DNA of 18,514 bases, taken from positions 1-18,514 of the forward strand of contig JBLSDE010000033.1 of NCBI GenBank assembly GCA_052315315.1, read 5' to 3'. The notes below the pieces were generated by a model. That model saw nothing but the letters and a program-made list of their open reading frames with translations. It was not told the DNA's origin and ran no database searches. Below are positions 1 through 6,555 of this stretch, piece after piece. The position numbers were made by a program, and so were the translations under genes. The DNA is from Cuniculiplasma sp052315315. Its GTDB lineage: Archaea; Thermoplasmatota; Thermoplasmata; Thermoplasmatales; Thermoplasmataceae. Within the stretch, counting starts at the first letter, position 1; the number at the start of each line of letters is the position of its first letter.

Positions 1-135
1 ATCATTGTGATACAGATCATTAAGAAGGGGAGGGAAGGCAGTCCAGTCAATTGCCTCCCTTGCAAATGCAAGTGGATCATTCACAAAATATTGTCTGTAC
101 TTTTCCCTAAGAACTGTGTCGTAAAGGTCACTCAC
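1..135 (-). CDS. IS5-type transposase, N-terminal part (runs off window)
   Basis: The minus strand reads openly from a GTG at 133-135 to the window edge, about 45 residues starting (V/M)SDLYDTVLREKYRQ and going on through AFAREAIDWTAFPPLL. A helical N-terminus ending in an acidic-aromatic 'IDW...FPPLL' stretch is typical of the N-terminal domain of IS5/IS4-group DDE transposases, where it precedes the catalytic core. The core lies outside the window, so activity cannot be judged. The codon before the reading frame's first Cys is preceded by a stop, so the gene probably starts at this GTG. It lies about 80 bp from the IS630-type element and faces away from it. The family call rests on my recognition of the N-terminal pattern and is moderately sure. 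Confidence 0.5.
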   Translation of the reverse strand, partial: MSDLYDTVLREKYRQYFVNDPLAFAREAIDWTAFPPLLNDLYHND

Positions 136-215
136 ACAGTAACATGGCTATCCCATGAATAAATGTTATTGTTCCCTTATCTGTTCAGGGAAATGGGTTT
201 TTAGAAATCCTCAAT

Positions 216-1287
216 TATAATTAATTACCTACACTTCTATACTTTTATTCATGAATTTGAGTATCCAACTCCCTGCGAATGTCAGGCTGGATGACAGTTT
301 CTCAAAGCCATCCTTAATCCTTCTTTTCAGATCATCTTCAGAATCTATTCTAGCTGTCGATAGGATCCTCTTTACACTTTTCCATATGAATTCTATCGGA
401 TTAAGATCAGGTGAATACGGAGGCAGGAATACGAGTCTATATTCAATGAATCTTCAGCCTACTTTATGTCTTTTGAATGGAGTGATCTGAAGTTGTCCAG
501 TATGATCAAGATCGCCTCTTCAGGATTCTATTCCCCTATGGTCTTTAAGAAGGTGATAATATTCTCTTTCCTGGAATGATCCTGGAAATCCACGACACTC
601 TTACCCTTGAGTGAATAGAAACCAAAGGTGTTGCCCTGTACTTTGAGGTATCCTTCACGATCTCCGGTTAGCTGAATGACCATAACCGTACAGTGTTAGG
701 TGTGGTCTGTGGCGCAGATTCATCAAAGAATCCCAGTATGGTCTCTTCAATGGATACAGTACCTAAGTTTTTTTTAGAATATCCTCAGCATTTCCAGGTC
801 TCCTCTTATCATGTGGATACGGCTTTGCATGCCTCATCCCCATCTTTTTTAGTATGACCCATACCTGTTTCATTGTATACTCAATTCCAAACTGTTCCAT
901 TATGATATTCCTGACCTGTGCTGTGGTGTATTGTCCATTTTTAAGTTTCTCCTCCAGCAATTCCTTCTGTTCTTCAGACATCTTTGACGGGCCTTTTCTG
1001 GCATATCTTGGTATCAGGCCTTTTTATCCATCCTGATTCCATCTCCTCTGTCATGAATAACCCATCATCTTTGTTTTGCCGATTCTCTTTGCAGCAGATT
1101 CAACAGAATCGCCATCATACCTGTATCTTATGAAAAGAAGTCTCTTCAATATCTTTGTGCTTCTCTCAAGGCGTTTAATGAGTCTGTTCAGATCGTCCTC
1201 CGGCATCTTCCTCTCAATTCTGTACATCTCGGGTTTAACTATGAATGTATAATTGTTATAAGTATAAAATGTTAGTAATTAACTATA
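216..1287 (-). mobile_element. Degraded IS630-family insertion sequence
   Basis: A 1072-bp element with one decayed transposase gene on the minus strand. Terminal inverted repeats are visible: the left end (216-244) starts TATAATTAATTAC and ends TATACTT; the right end (1260-1287, read inward) starts TATAGTTAATTAC and ends TATACTT, with a variable 8-9 bp between. The element begins and ends with TA, as expected for the TA target used by IS630/Tc1-type elements. The transposase stop codon lies inside the left repeat. Several stops and frameshifts show that the copy is dead. Confidence 0.75.
229..1227 (-). pseudogene. IS630-family DDE transposase, multiply disrupted
   Basis: Transposase that would cut and paste the surrounding element. 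On the minus strand it starts MYRIERKMPEDDL at 1227 and has an N-terminal helix-turn-helix region (the piece MSEEQKELLEEKL, 763-981). The catalytic triad is still readable in pieces: first Asp in 'GFFDES' (about 730), second Asp in 'ILDNFRS' (about 490-500), and Glu in 'SPDLNPIEFIWKSVKR' (about 400). Damage includes a TGA where Trp is expected (GYS*QRRWNQDG, near 1052), a short insertion near 1024, a stop after 'LWSFS', a one-base loss near 635, a TAG near 528 and another shift near 440. The frame ends at the TAG at 229-231. Family assignment is strong; the protein cannot be made in full. Confidence 0.8.
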
Positions 1288-1371
1288 AAATCAGAGCCTG
1301 TAAACATCTGGATCTACCGTAAGGGAAAAGTGGTAAAAAATACTCAATGTTAAAATTAACCTAAAGAATGA

Positions 1372-1779
1372 AACCAGTGTAAGAGTGGTAAATTTATACC
1401 AGTAATCGGCTTGCTTCACCTGTCCATTTCAATACTTGGGCTAATGAGAGTTTTCTTAAGCAACAGTATATTGATTTATGCGATAGCCTTTATTATTCTT
1501 GGAATGCCCCATGGTCTGGGCATGCCTGTTGCGATGTTTTCAATTGGTCGATCATTTACTATGGATGAAAGAAACGTGGCGAACAGCTACTTCACATCGA
1601 CCATGATGCTCATGATGGTAGTCATGCCTATCCTGGGAGTCAGTTTCCTGAATTTGGTGGGTTTCAAATTGCCTATGCTCTTTATAACACCTGGAGTCCT
1701 TTTGCTAATGATACTCACGCTGAAAGTCTTCATGTTACATAGAGAGCAGATGTGCCGATCTAAAACTGATGTGAAATAA
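1372..1779 (+). pseudogene. MFS transporter, C-terminal fragment
   Basis: An open frame from 1372 to 1779 encodes about 120-135 residues with four hydrophobic helices (roughly residues 2-24, 26-48, 64-84 and 87-109 counted from the TTG at 1411), separated by short charged loops such as 'SFTMDERNVAN', and a basic tail (HREQMCRSKTDVK). This matches the last third of a 12-helix major facilitator transporter; the Gly/Pro-rich 'LGMPHGLGMPVAMFS' helix is typical. The first eight or so helices are absent: upstream, across a stop at 1369-1371, lies only 80 bp and then the IS630 element. No good start codon exists, so this is probably a 3' remnant rather than a working small protein. Substrate unknown. 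Confidence 0.5.
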
Positions 1780-1887
1780 CCGATAGAGGTCTGGGGGGAC
1801 GTTTTCCTAGAATGCCTATTGTGTAAACTTCGCATAAGGTGTGTATTATGAAGGTTCTCATCGGATCTAGTGCGGAAGCTCGAGAAA

Positions 1888-1930
1888 ATAATATTCCCTT
1901 AAAGCATCGATCAAATCCATGTCGATCCGT
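1888..1930 (+). repeat. Dispersed TA-island repeat, copy 1
   Basis: First copy of a degenerate repeat of about 47 bp. It has the core ATATTCCCTTAAAGCAT followed by ATCAAATCC and GATCCGT. It ends 8 bp from the stop codon of the vapC at 1939. It is the most divergent of the clear copies in its second half. Confidence 0.55.
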
Positions 1931-1938
1931 CCGTCAAA

Positions 1939-2346
1939 CTATATCTCAATAACTTGAATGCTAAGCTTCTTGCATTTATTATACAGTATTTTGTCAAATG
2001 TAACCAGAGGTATATTCCGCGAATATGCATCATAAGCTATTATCCAATCGTTGAAATCTCTGAAACTTAAGTTATTTTCAACCATGAACTTGGTTACCTT
2101 CCCCATGGTCCTTCCAGAAAGCCAGGATATGGTGAAATATTCACTATGCAATAATTCATCAATCTTCTTTCTAACATTATCATTATCTATTCCATATCTG
2201 GGAAGAACAAAACCAAGTTCAACAATTGAAAGCGAATTTATTATGGGATCATCGGAACTGTCGATAAGCTCACTTGCCCTGGTATGGTGAGGCGAATTCT
2301 CTATGGTATCATACACCAGAACATTTGTGTCTATAAACACTCTCAT
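1939..2346 (-). CDS. vapC: VapC toxin, PIN-domain ribonuclease
   Basis: Toxin of a type II toxin-antitoxin pair; PIN-domain VapCs are Mg-dependent endoribonucleases that cut tRNA or rRNA when the antitoxin is lost. The 135-residue protein has the four PIN acidic positions: Asp6 in 'VFIDTNVLVYD', Glu43 in 'SIVELG', Asp97 or Asp100 in 'FRDFNDWIIA', and Asp118 in 'LVTFDK'. Length is normal for the family. I chose the ATG at 2344-2346 because it overlaps the vapB stop by 4 bp (ATGA), the usual coupled arrangement; an in-frame ATG at 2364 would add six residues (MGGEQQ). It is transcribed with vapB, and its stop lies 8 bp from repeat copy 1. Confidence 0.9.
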   Translation of the reverse strand: MRVFIDTNVLVYDTIENSPHHTRASELIDSSDDPIINSLSIVELGFVLPRYGIDNDNVRKKIDELLHSEYFTISWLSGRTMGKVTKFMVENNLSFRDFNDWIIAYDAYSRNIPLVTFDKILYNKCKKLSIQVIEI

Positions 2347-2579
2347 TTGTTGTTCTCCTCCCATCCAGCCCTTATTTCACTGTCTGCGTCAAGTGATGAA
2401 AGATTCTCACTGACCTTGAAAGTGATTCTGCTCTTCCGCTTTCCCTTATAGTTCATCCGGCCCCTGAGATGCTGATTGATGATTTTAGAAATATTCTTTG
2501 TGCTACCGTACTTTTCAATGGATTCCTTAACTATTTCTGCATATATATCTTCATCAAGGTTAATGGTGGTTTTGACCAT
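2343..2579 (-). CDS. vapB: VapB-type antitoxin, ribbon-helix-helix
   Basis: Antitoxin partner of the PIN toxin encoded just downstream. The 78-residue protein starts MVKTTINLDEDIYAEIVKES, the beta strand plus amphipathic helix of a ribbon-helix-helix DNA-binding domain (about residues 1-45). A basic linker follows (RMNYKGKRKSR) and then an acidic tail that would wrap the toxin. VapBs normally repress their own promoter. Upstream on the minus strand are AT-rich TATA-like sequences, and the 13-bp dyad TTATA-N3-TATAA at 2592-2604 lies 13 bp before the start, a plausible operator. A decayed relative of this antitoxin is present at 13406-13573. Confidence 0.85.
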   Translation of the reverse strand: MVKTTINLDEDIYAEIVKESIEKYGSTKNISKIINQHLRGRMNYKGKRKSRITFKVSENLSSLDADSEIRAGWEENNK

Positions 2580-2591
2580 GAATATTGATTT

Positions 2592-2604
2592 TTATACCAT
2601 ATAA
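2592..2604 (-). promoter_or_regulatory. Candidate promoter/operator of vapBC at 1939-2579
   Basis: Symmetric TTATA-CCA-TATAA (plus-strand reading) 13 bp upstream of the vapB ATG. It may be the TATA box, an autoregulatory operator, or both. AT-rich dyads arise easily by chance here. Confidence 0.35.
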
Positions 2605-2660
2605 ACATTTTACGGTTAAATTTTATCTTTATATTGAGCCGTTATAGTTAATCAGAAATC

Positions 2661-2707
2661 ATAGTATCCCCTTAAAACATTAATAAATTCCAGACCGATC
2701 CATTTTA
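2661..2707 (+). repeat. Dispersed TA-island repeat, copy 2
   Basis: Contains ATAGTATCCCCTTAAAAC, then ATTAATAAATT and CCAGACCGATCCATTTTA. It is 82 bp upstream of the vapB start at 2579. Its first 24 bases match copy 3 (4499) at 21 positions. Confidence 0.65.
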
Positions 2708-2753
2708 CGAACTTCGTTTGTGTCGAATTTGCTGCATATTTCTGGATTTTCTT

Positions 2754-3120
2754 CTATTGTTTGTCTTTGGATTCTAACCAGAGAATATGGTCATAGTACT
2801 CCCGTTCTCTCCTGATTAGACCATTTTCAAATTCAAATACATCCACTGACCTTCTAGAGTAATTCAAGCTCCGCAATCACGATGCCTCTTTATAAGTCTG
2901 AAACCATGTTCAAAACCGTGAATTTCGCTGATATGTTCTCATAAGCTCTGATAATTGTCTTGACATACTCTTCCCTTCCAACCAAAACTTTTCTCTTTGG
3001 TGGGCCATATGAAATTCACTCCACCTCTTGTGAGAGAAACGACCCTTATAGTTTCCAGTCCCGATTGTTCTCAGCATTGAAGAACTTGAGTTTCTCTTCA
3101 AGTTCATTTTTCGGTATCAT
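2754..3120 (-). pseudogene. SnoaL-like (NTF2-fold) protein, frameshifted
   Basis: The three minus-strand frames together spell one protein: MIPKNELEEKLKFFNAENN (frame 1, from the ATG at 3120), then 'ISYGPPKRKVLVGREEYVK' through 'AYENISAKFTVLNMVSD' (frame 2), then 'RRSVDVFEFENGLIRRERE' to '...WLESKDKQ' (frame 3, stop at 2754). The order of an N-terminal helix, 'G-P-P...vGREEyvk', a long helix and a strand rich in 'V-EFENGLI' is typical of the cone-shaped SnoaL/NTF2-like fold, which serves in small-molecule enzymes and many uncharacterised proteins. At least two frameshifts plus internal stops (after NNRDWKL, and 'EVE*ISYG') make it non-functional. It sits between repeat copy 2 and an antitoxin remnant, so it looks like debris of an earlier cassette. 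Confidence 0.5.
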
Positions 3121-3153
3121 CTTCACACTCTTGACAGAGCATCAATGCTTGCG

Positions 3154-3261
3154 TCAGAGCTCCTTAAGAAAGTCTCTGACATTTCTCACCTTTCCTTCCT
3201 CGATATCCAGATCGCTTTCACTGATTTGGATCATTACGTCTTTATCCAGAAGAGTTTCCAT
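3154..3261 (-). pseudogene. Antitoxin C-terminal remnant
   Basis: A 35-residue minus-strand frame, METLLDKDVMIQISESD through VRNVRDFLKEL. The pattern of acidic helix, 'D-I-x-E-G-K/R-V', then a final helix resembles the toxin-binding tails of the antitoxins at 3562 and 6214 in this window ('EIKEGKYHTLEDVKKEL', 'DIKAGRTKTLDQISREL'). No DNA-binding N-terminus lies in frame upstream, so this is probably the stump of a lost TA module rather than a gene. Confidence 0.4.
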
Positions 3262-3310
3262 GGTGGCAATCGAACTCTGAATAAAGGTAACAGGAAAGCA
3301 ATGAACTAAC

Positions 3311-3565
3311 TTACGAATCATAAACACTCCTCCTATGACCTATTCTTAATACCAGAATTATCAGTTTTTCCTGGTCGATGTCCAAGATCACCCTGTAGTT
3401 TCCCACCCTAAGCCTGTATCCTTCATCACCAACGAGTTTCTTGACATACTTATCCGGCCTTATCCTTATCCGCTCAAGTGTTGATATTATTCTCTGTCTG
3501 ATTTGTCCGTCAAGTTTTTTCAATTGCTTAAGAGCAAGATCAGAGAATATCACTTGGTATGTCAA
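3311..3565 (-). CDS. relE: RelE/ParE-family toxin
   Basis: Toxin of a type II pair. The 84-residue size, N-terminal 'YQVIFSDLALKQLKKLD' helix pair, and C-terminal 'YRLRVGNYRVILDID' plus 'VLRIGHRRSVY' strands are the standard layout of archaeal RelE, an mRNA interferase acting in the ribosomal A site. Basic residues usual for RelE-type activity are present: Arg51 or Arg53, Arg58, His77, Arg78 and a terminal Tyr82. ParE-type gyrase poisons share this fold, so the target is not certain, although the GHR-x-x-VY ending favours RelE. The start ATG overlaps the antitoxin stop by 4 bp (ATGA, 3562-3565), giving a coupled operon. Confidence 0.88.
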   Translation of the reverse strand: MTYQVIFSDLALKQLKKLDGQIRQRIISTLERIRIRPDKYVKKLVGDEGYRLRVGNYRVILDIDQEKLIILVLRIGHRRSVYDS

Positions 3566-3780
3566 AAGCCCAGTTCCTTCTTTACATCTTCCAATGTATG
3601 GTACTTGCCTTCTTTGATCTCCTGACGAGCCTGAGCAAGCTCTTTCTTTGTTTCTTCGTCTAGTTCGTGTGAGTCTTCTATAAGATCCCAGATTACCTCT
3701 TCATAGGTCTCTTTGCTATACAACTTACGTTTTGACAATTCCTTTTGTAACTTCTCACTTACCTGTATTGTCGTGGGCAT
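3562..3780 (-). CDS. relB: RelB-like antitoxin
   Basis: A 72-residue antitoxin partner of the RelE at 3311. The N-terminus MPTTIQVSEKLQKELSKRK is a short strand and helix typical of small archaeal antitoxins. The rest is highly charged and helical, ending in '...EIKEGKYHTLEDVKKELGF', the toxin-binding tail. It resembles the antitoxin at 6214 ('TTVQIDNELKERLNHLK...DIKAGRTKTLDQ'), so the two modules are related but clearly diverged. The region just upstream (3781-3804) holds TATA repeats spaced about 5 bp apart, which may serve as promoter and operator. Confidence 0.82.
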   Translation of the reverse strand: MPTTIQVSEKLQKELSKRKLYSKETYEEVIWDLIEDSHELDEETKKELAQARQEIKEGKYHTLEDVKKELGF

Positions 3781-4095
3781 TATACATCACTATATTATAC
3801 TATAACACACCACAGTATTTATTACTTATGCATCAGGTTATGGCAGAAATTAAACGTTGTAAAAATATCATTAATTTAGATGGTTTCTTATTGAAAATAC
3901 TGAGTGCCGAAAGGTTTATAATGTTGCCAATAACATTGGTATATGAGGTTTTCTAATTTCCTCTTGATTTGCCATAGGAATTCCACAGCCTGATGATTTT
4001 CTTAGAAAATTTGATAATTTCTTCCTTTGACTTCCGGTATTATCCTCTTTTTTCTCTACTTTCGATGAAATTTCTTAAATAATTGATAGCTTACC
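3781..4095. other. AT-rich intergenic stretch without a convincing gene
   Basis: Besides the presumed relBE promoter at its left end I see no gene here. A 74-codon plus-strand frame (3732-3956) starts inside relB and has no family-like features. A weak match to the dispersed repeat (CTTAAATAATTGAT...ACCCTATCCATT, about 4070-4106) lies at the right edge, at the 3' end of the transposase remnant. Confidence 0.4.
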
Positions 4096-4330
4096 CTATC
4101 CATTGATGATCTTCAATGCATGTACATTATATGCAAAACATGCAAACATGAACTTCACCCTCACTCTTCTCAATGTTGTAACCATGACCTGTGAAAAATG
4201 AAACATCCTCTTAATGATTGCATATGGATATTCCACAAGCGATCTCTTTCAGAATGGCAGCGATGGCAGAGATCTTTCAGGCCATAGCCATAATCTTGGC
4301 ATTTTTTTGCCTCTTTATGCTTTCAGGAAA
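4096..4330 (-). pseudogene. IS5-type transposase, C-terminal remnant
   Basis: The minus strand reads 'VEYPYAIIKRMFHFSQVMV', then 'TTLRRVRVKFMFACFAYNV', then HALKIING and a stop at 4096-4098. An 'EHPYA-IIKR-F...' segment followed by a hydrophobic, Phe-rich 'F-ACFAYNV-AL' helix is the end of DDE transposases of the IS5/IS4 group, where the Glu of the triad lies in this region. Upstream the frame is broken (a shift before 'KRSLVEYPY', with 'LKDLCHRCHSERDRL' in another frame). Only the 3' quarter is recognisable. It may belong to the same element type as the N-terminal piece at 1-135, but the two do not overlap and this cannot be tested here. Confidence 0.5.
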
Positions 4331-4498
4331 ACTGATTAAAGGAGAGAAATTTTTTCCCTGAATTTTTCTTCGAGGAATACTTATAGAAGCACTAAACAAC
4401 TGGAACTTATAGATATAGGTCACAGGCAATATCGCCCCTTATATTGCCCCATAATTATCCAACAAATGAAGGTCTGTGAGTATTGAAAAATCATGAAA
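4331..4498. repeat. Intergenic stretch with an 8-bp hairpin
   Basis: Perfect 8-bp inverted repeat GGCAATAT / ATATTGCC at 4425-4432 and 4441-4448 with an 8-nt loop. No T-run follows, so it does not look like a terminator. It may be an end of the decayed IS. No gene seen. Confidence 0.3.
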
Positions 4499-4546
4499 AT
4501 AGTATTCACTTAAAACTTTAATCAAATTCCAACCAGTCCATTATAA
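4499..4546 (+). repeat. Dispersed TA-island repeat, copy 3
   Basis: ATAGTATTCACTTAAAAC, then TTTAATCAAATTCC and AACCAGTCCATTATAA. It lies 132 bp upstream of the plus-strand vapB at 4678, keeping the same orientation as the other copies even though this TA module is inverted. Confidence 0.65.
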
Positions 4547-4640
4547 CAGTAATCAATATTCCTGAGTTGAATAACCCATAAAGAACTGAAATAATCCTTA
4601 TTTAAAGTGAAACTCTAGGGGTTACCATGGAAGTAAAAAC

Positions 4641-4671
4641 TTTATATGCCACACACACATATGTGTGTGTG
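4641..4671 (+). promoter_or_regulatory. vapBC promoter with perfect 22-bp palindromic operator
   Basis: TATA box TTTATATG at 4641-4648, directly followed by a perfect palindrome at 4650-4671 (arm CACACACACAT and its complement ATGTGTGTGTG). With a TATA-to-start distance of about 25 bp, transcription would begin inside the right arm, only a few bases before the ATG at 4678. A repressor bound here would block TBP/TFB or polymerase. By analogy with VapBC autoregulation, the ligand is probably the VapB/VapC complex encoded next to it. Confidence 0.6.
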
Positions 4672-4677
4672 AAGTAG

Positions 4678-4917
4678 ATGGGAAGTAAAAACATATCTAT
4701 CTCTGATGAAGCGTATCTAAGACTATCCCAACTAAAGTCTAGAAATGAGAGTTTCACAGATGTTATATATAGGCTTACGAATAGGACAAATATACTTGAT
4801 TTAAGAGGTATTTTAAAAGAGGAGAGTGGAAAATCTTTAGAGAAAAATATTATAGAATCAAGGAGACTAAGTATGAAACGAATAGATAGACTCACAAAGG
4901 AGTTAAGTGAACTGTGA
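4678..4917 (+). CDS. vapB: VapB antitoxin (DUF217-like)
   Basis: Antitoxin of 79 residues for the PIN toxin that follows. The N-terminus MGSKNISISDEAYLRLSQLK and 'NESFTDVIYRLT' is the pattern of the archaeal VapB DUF217 family: a short strand, helix, then an 'ESFSDVI-RL' helix forming an AbrB- or RHH-like DNA-binding part. The C-terminal half (residues about 45-79) is a charged helix that would bind VapC. It is related to the antitoxin at 7268-7480 ('KENESFSELLDRLV'). The start is an ATG only about 7 nt from the predicted transcription start, so the mRNA is nearly leaderless. It overlaps vapC by 4 bp (GTGA). Confidence 0.88.
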   Translation: MGSKNISISDEAYLRLSQLKSRNESFTDVIYRLTNRTNILDLRGILKEESGKSLEKNIIESRRLSMKRIDRLTKELSEL

Positions 4918-5306
4918 TAGCTGATACTACATTCATTATTGACATAATGAAGTCTAACAAAGAGGCAATCGAAAAGGCAGAGGAAATTGAAAAGTCAGGA
5001 GGTAATATTGCGGTTACCTCTATTTCAATTTTCGAATTGTTTGTTGGAATTGGCCTTAGCATAAAGCAGGATCAAGAAAGATATAAGATTGCTCAAGTAC
5101 TTAACGGTCTGTCAATAATAAGCTTTGATGAGGATTCTGCAAGAGAAGCTGGAAGGATTTTTGCACAAAAAAGAAGAAATGGATCAACAATCGATCCAGA
5201 AGACTCCATGATTGCAGGTATCTGTGCAAAAAGGAATGAGATTCTAATTACACGAAACTTAAAGCATTTCAGTGATATAGAAAATGTGAAAATTGAAGGT
5301 TATTAA
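4914..5306 (+). CDS. vapC: VapC toxin, PIN-domain ribonuclease
   Basis: PIN-domain endoribonuclease toxin of 130 residues, translated from a GTG that overlaps the vapB stop (GTGA). Acidic active-site positions: Asp4 in 'MIADTTFIID', Glu41 in 'SIFELFVG', Asp94 or Asp97 in 'TIDPEDSMIAG'. The usual fourth acidic position ('T-x-D' before the last helix) is Asn115 in 'LITRNLKHFSDI'; many active PIN proteins vary here, so this does not show loss of function. The overall order ('SISIFEL', 'AG.IFA..R..G..ID..D..IA', 'ILITRN.KHF') is that of archaeal VapC. A TPR-type gene follows 26 bp after the stop in the same direction. Confidence 0.9.
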   Translation: MIADTTFIIDIMKSNKEAIEKAEEIEKSGGNIAVTSISIFELFVGIGLSIKQDQERYKIAQVLNGLSIISFDEDSAREAGRIFAQKRRNGSTIDPEDSMIAGICAKRNEILITRNLKHFSDIENVKIEGY

Positions 5307-5332
5307 AAACAAAATAGTAGATTTGGTATCCA

Positions 5333-5788
5333 TTGATTATAGAGGAAGCATGGAAACATAGAGAAAAACCTGAAGTGATGCTAGGGAAATTCCAGGAAGT
5401 TTTTGAGGAATATCGCGAGGATTCTGTCTACTTGTTCGAATATGCAAATGCTTTGGATTTCTTGGGGAAGGAGACTGAGGCAATTCCCCTATACCAAATG
5501 GCTATTGGATTGGGACTTTCAGTAAAAATAAAAACTCAAGCTGAAATTCAATTGGGAAGTTCACTAAGCGTTATTGGGGAAAGTGAAAGTACCATTGCGA
5601 TACTGAGCAGAGTATATAAAGAAACGGGTGATCCTACAGCCCTGGCATTCCTGTGTATTGCTTTGTTTAGGTCTGGAGAACTTGAGAGGTTCATCAAGGA
5701 AGCTCTTAGTTATATCATTTCATGTAATCAAGGCCTATTGCCTGAGTACAAAAGAGCGCTTTCACAATACCTTGATGAAATAGATTGA
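5333..5788 (+). CDS. TPR_5-type tetratricopeptide protein
   Basis: A 151-residue soluble protein that fits the TPR_5 family (small tetratricopeptide proteins): 'YANALDFLGKETEAIPLYQM' (about residues 38-57), 'LGSSLSVIGESESTIAILS' (about 74-92) and 'ALAFLCIALFRSGELERFIK' (about 103-122) are three successive helix pairs with the family's 'LGSSLR..G' signature. Such proteins act as protein-protein adaptors; no enzymatic residues are visible. The frame opens with a TTG at 5333, 26 bp after the vapC stop, and there is no good ATG near, so the start is uncertain. The spacing allows co-transcription with vapBC, but a functional link is only a guess. It is followed by repeat copy 4. Confidence 0.75.
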   Translation: MIIEEAWKHREKPEVMLGKFQEVFEEYREDSVYLFEYANALDFLGKETEAIPLYQMAIGLGLSVKIKTQAEIQLGSSLSVIGESESTIAILSRVYKETGDPTALAFLCIALFRSGELERFIKEALSYIISCNQGLLPEYKRALSQYLDEID

Positions 5789-5904
5789 TTTCTGAATATA
5801 ATAGGATCATCCAAAACCGGAGAAACCTGGACTAAATCTTTTGTCGTTTTATAAGCAACCCGTTTTAACCTGAGGTTTGATCTGAGACAAGTACAAGTTT
5901 TTCT

Positions 5905-5950
5905 CTAGTATTCGCTTGAAACATTAACCAATCCAGACCAATCTATTAGG
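5905..5950 (+). repeat. Dispersed TA-island repeat, copy 4
   Basis: CTAGTATTCGCTTGAAACAT, then TAACCAAT and CCAGACCAATCTATTAGG. It lies 116 bp after the TPR gene and ends 9 bp before the stop of the convergent relE (5960). Confidence 0.65.
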
Positions 5951-5959
5951 CATAAATCA

Positions 5960-6211
5960 TCAATACACATTCTTTCTGTGACCGATCTTAACTACGAGAA
6001 TTATTAACTCATTGTTTTTGATCTGATAAATCGCCCTATAGTCCCCAATCCTCAAGCTCCACAGACCCGTCAAAATTGAGGTCAACGGCTTCCCTTTCTC
6101 AGGTTCATCTTCCAGCTTTCGAAGCGACTTGATAATCCTGTTTCTGACCTCTTTGTCACATTTCCTGAGAAACTGCTCTGATTCCGCTGAGAGGACGATA
6201 TCAAAAGACAA
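5960..6211 (-). CDS. relE: RelE/ParE-family toxin
   Basis: Second RelE-type toxin of the window, 83 residues: 'FDIVLSAESEQFLRKCD' and 'VRNRIIKSLRKLEDEP' helices, then 'LTGLWSLRIGDYRAIYQI' and 'ILVVKIGHRKNVY' strands. Basic residues expected in the active-site cleft are present (Arg54, Arg59, His78, Arg79, Tyr83). Archaeal RelE proteins cut mRNA on the ribosome; a ParE-like target cannot be excluded. The most likely start is a TTG at 6209-6211, 2 bp after the antitoxin stop, since no ATG or GTG lies in frame nearby; low initiation from TTG would keep the toxin below the antitoxin. Its 3' end is 9 bp from repeat copy 4. Confidence 0.87.
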   Translation of the reverse strand: MSFDIVLSAESEQFLRKCDKEVRNRIIKSLRKLEDEPEKGKPLTSILTGLWSLRIGDYRAIYQIKNNELIILVVKIGHRKNVY

Positions 6212-6213
6212 TA

Positions 6214-6474
6214 TCAGTCAAGCTCCCTACTGATCTGATCGAGAGTCTTTGTCCTTCCTGCCTTTATATCTTCGAGCCCCCGAGCAATTCCCCTCATCAT
6301 TTCCGGATCAGAAAGAATCTCGAGAGTCTCAATCAGTGACTCCCTACTTGCTGCTTCAGGGGAGTAAGAGTCTATTAATCTGGAAATCAAATCGTTGTAA
6401 GATTCTCTTGGATGTATTTTCAGGTGGTTAAGTCTTTCTTTAAGTTCATTGTCAATCTGAACTGTTGTTACCAT
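6214..6474 (-). CDS. relB: RelB-like antitoxin
   Basis: Antitoxin of 86 residues encoded just before the RelE at 5960. 'VTTVQIDNELKERLNHLK' is the strand-helix DNA-binding start; 'RESYNDLISRLIDS' matches the 'ESYxDVI.rLi' helix found in this antitoxin group; the tail 'GLEDIKAGRTKTLDQISREL' is the toxin-binding part. I place the start at the ATG 6472-6474; an in-frame TTG nine bases upstream (6483) is possible but lies inside a tandem repeat that looks regulatory. The stop is separated from the toxin's TTG by 2 bp. Confidence 0.82.
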   Translation of the reverse strand: MVTTVQIDNELKERLNHLKIHPRESYNDLISRLIDSYSPEAASRESLIETLEILSDPEMMRGIARGLEDIKAGRTKTLDQISRELD

Positions 6475-6496
6475 AGGTAGCAATAGGTAGCTATGG
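6473..6496 (-). promoter_or_regulatory. Candidate operator: tandem 10-bp repeat at relB start
   Basis: Two head-to-tail copies, ATAGGTAGCA (6473-6482) and ATAGGTAGCT (6483-6492), set within outer arms CCATAG (6471-6476) and CTATGG (6491-6496). They span the relB start codon and the predicted transcription start; the minus-strand TATA-like CATAAAGT lies at about 6506-6513. A repeat this close to the start suits a self-repressing RelB. Confidence 0.45.
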
Positions 6497-6555
6497 TTCT
6501 TAAACTTTATGCAGAATACAAGATTTGAAATCTAGATTGGAATACTTTACCTTCA

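Noticed and set aside
3732..3956. Plus-strand frame of 74 codons
   Set aside because: Starts inside relB on the opposite strand, has no family pattern, and composition follows AT-rich noncoding DNA.
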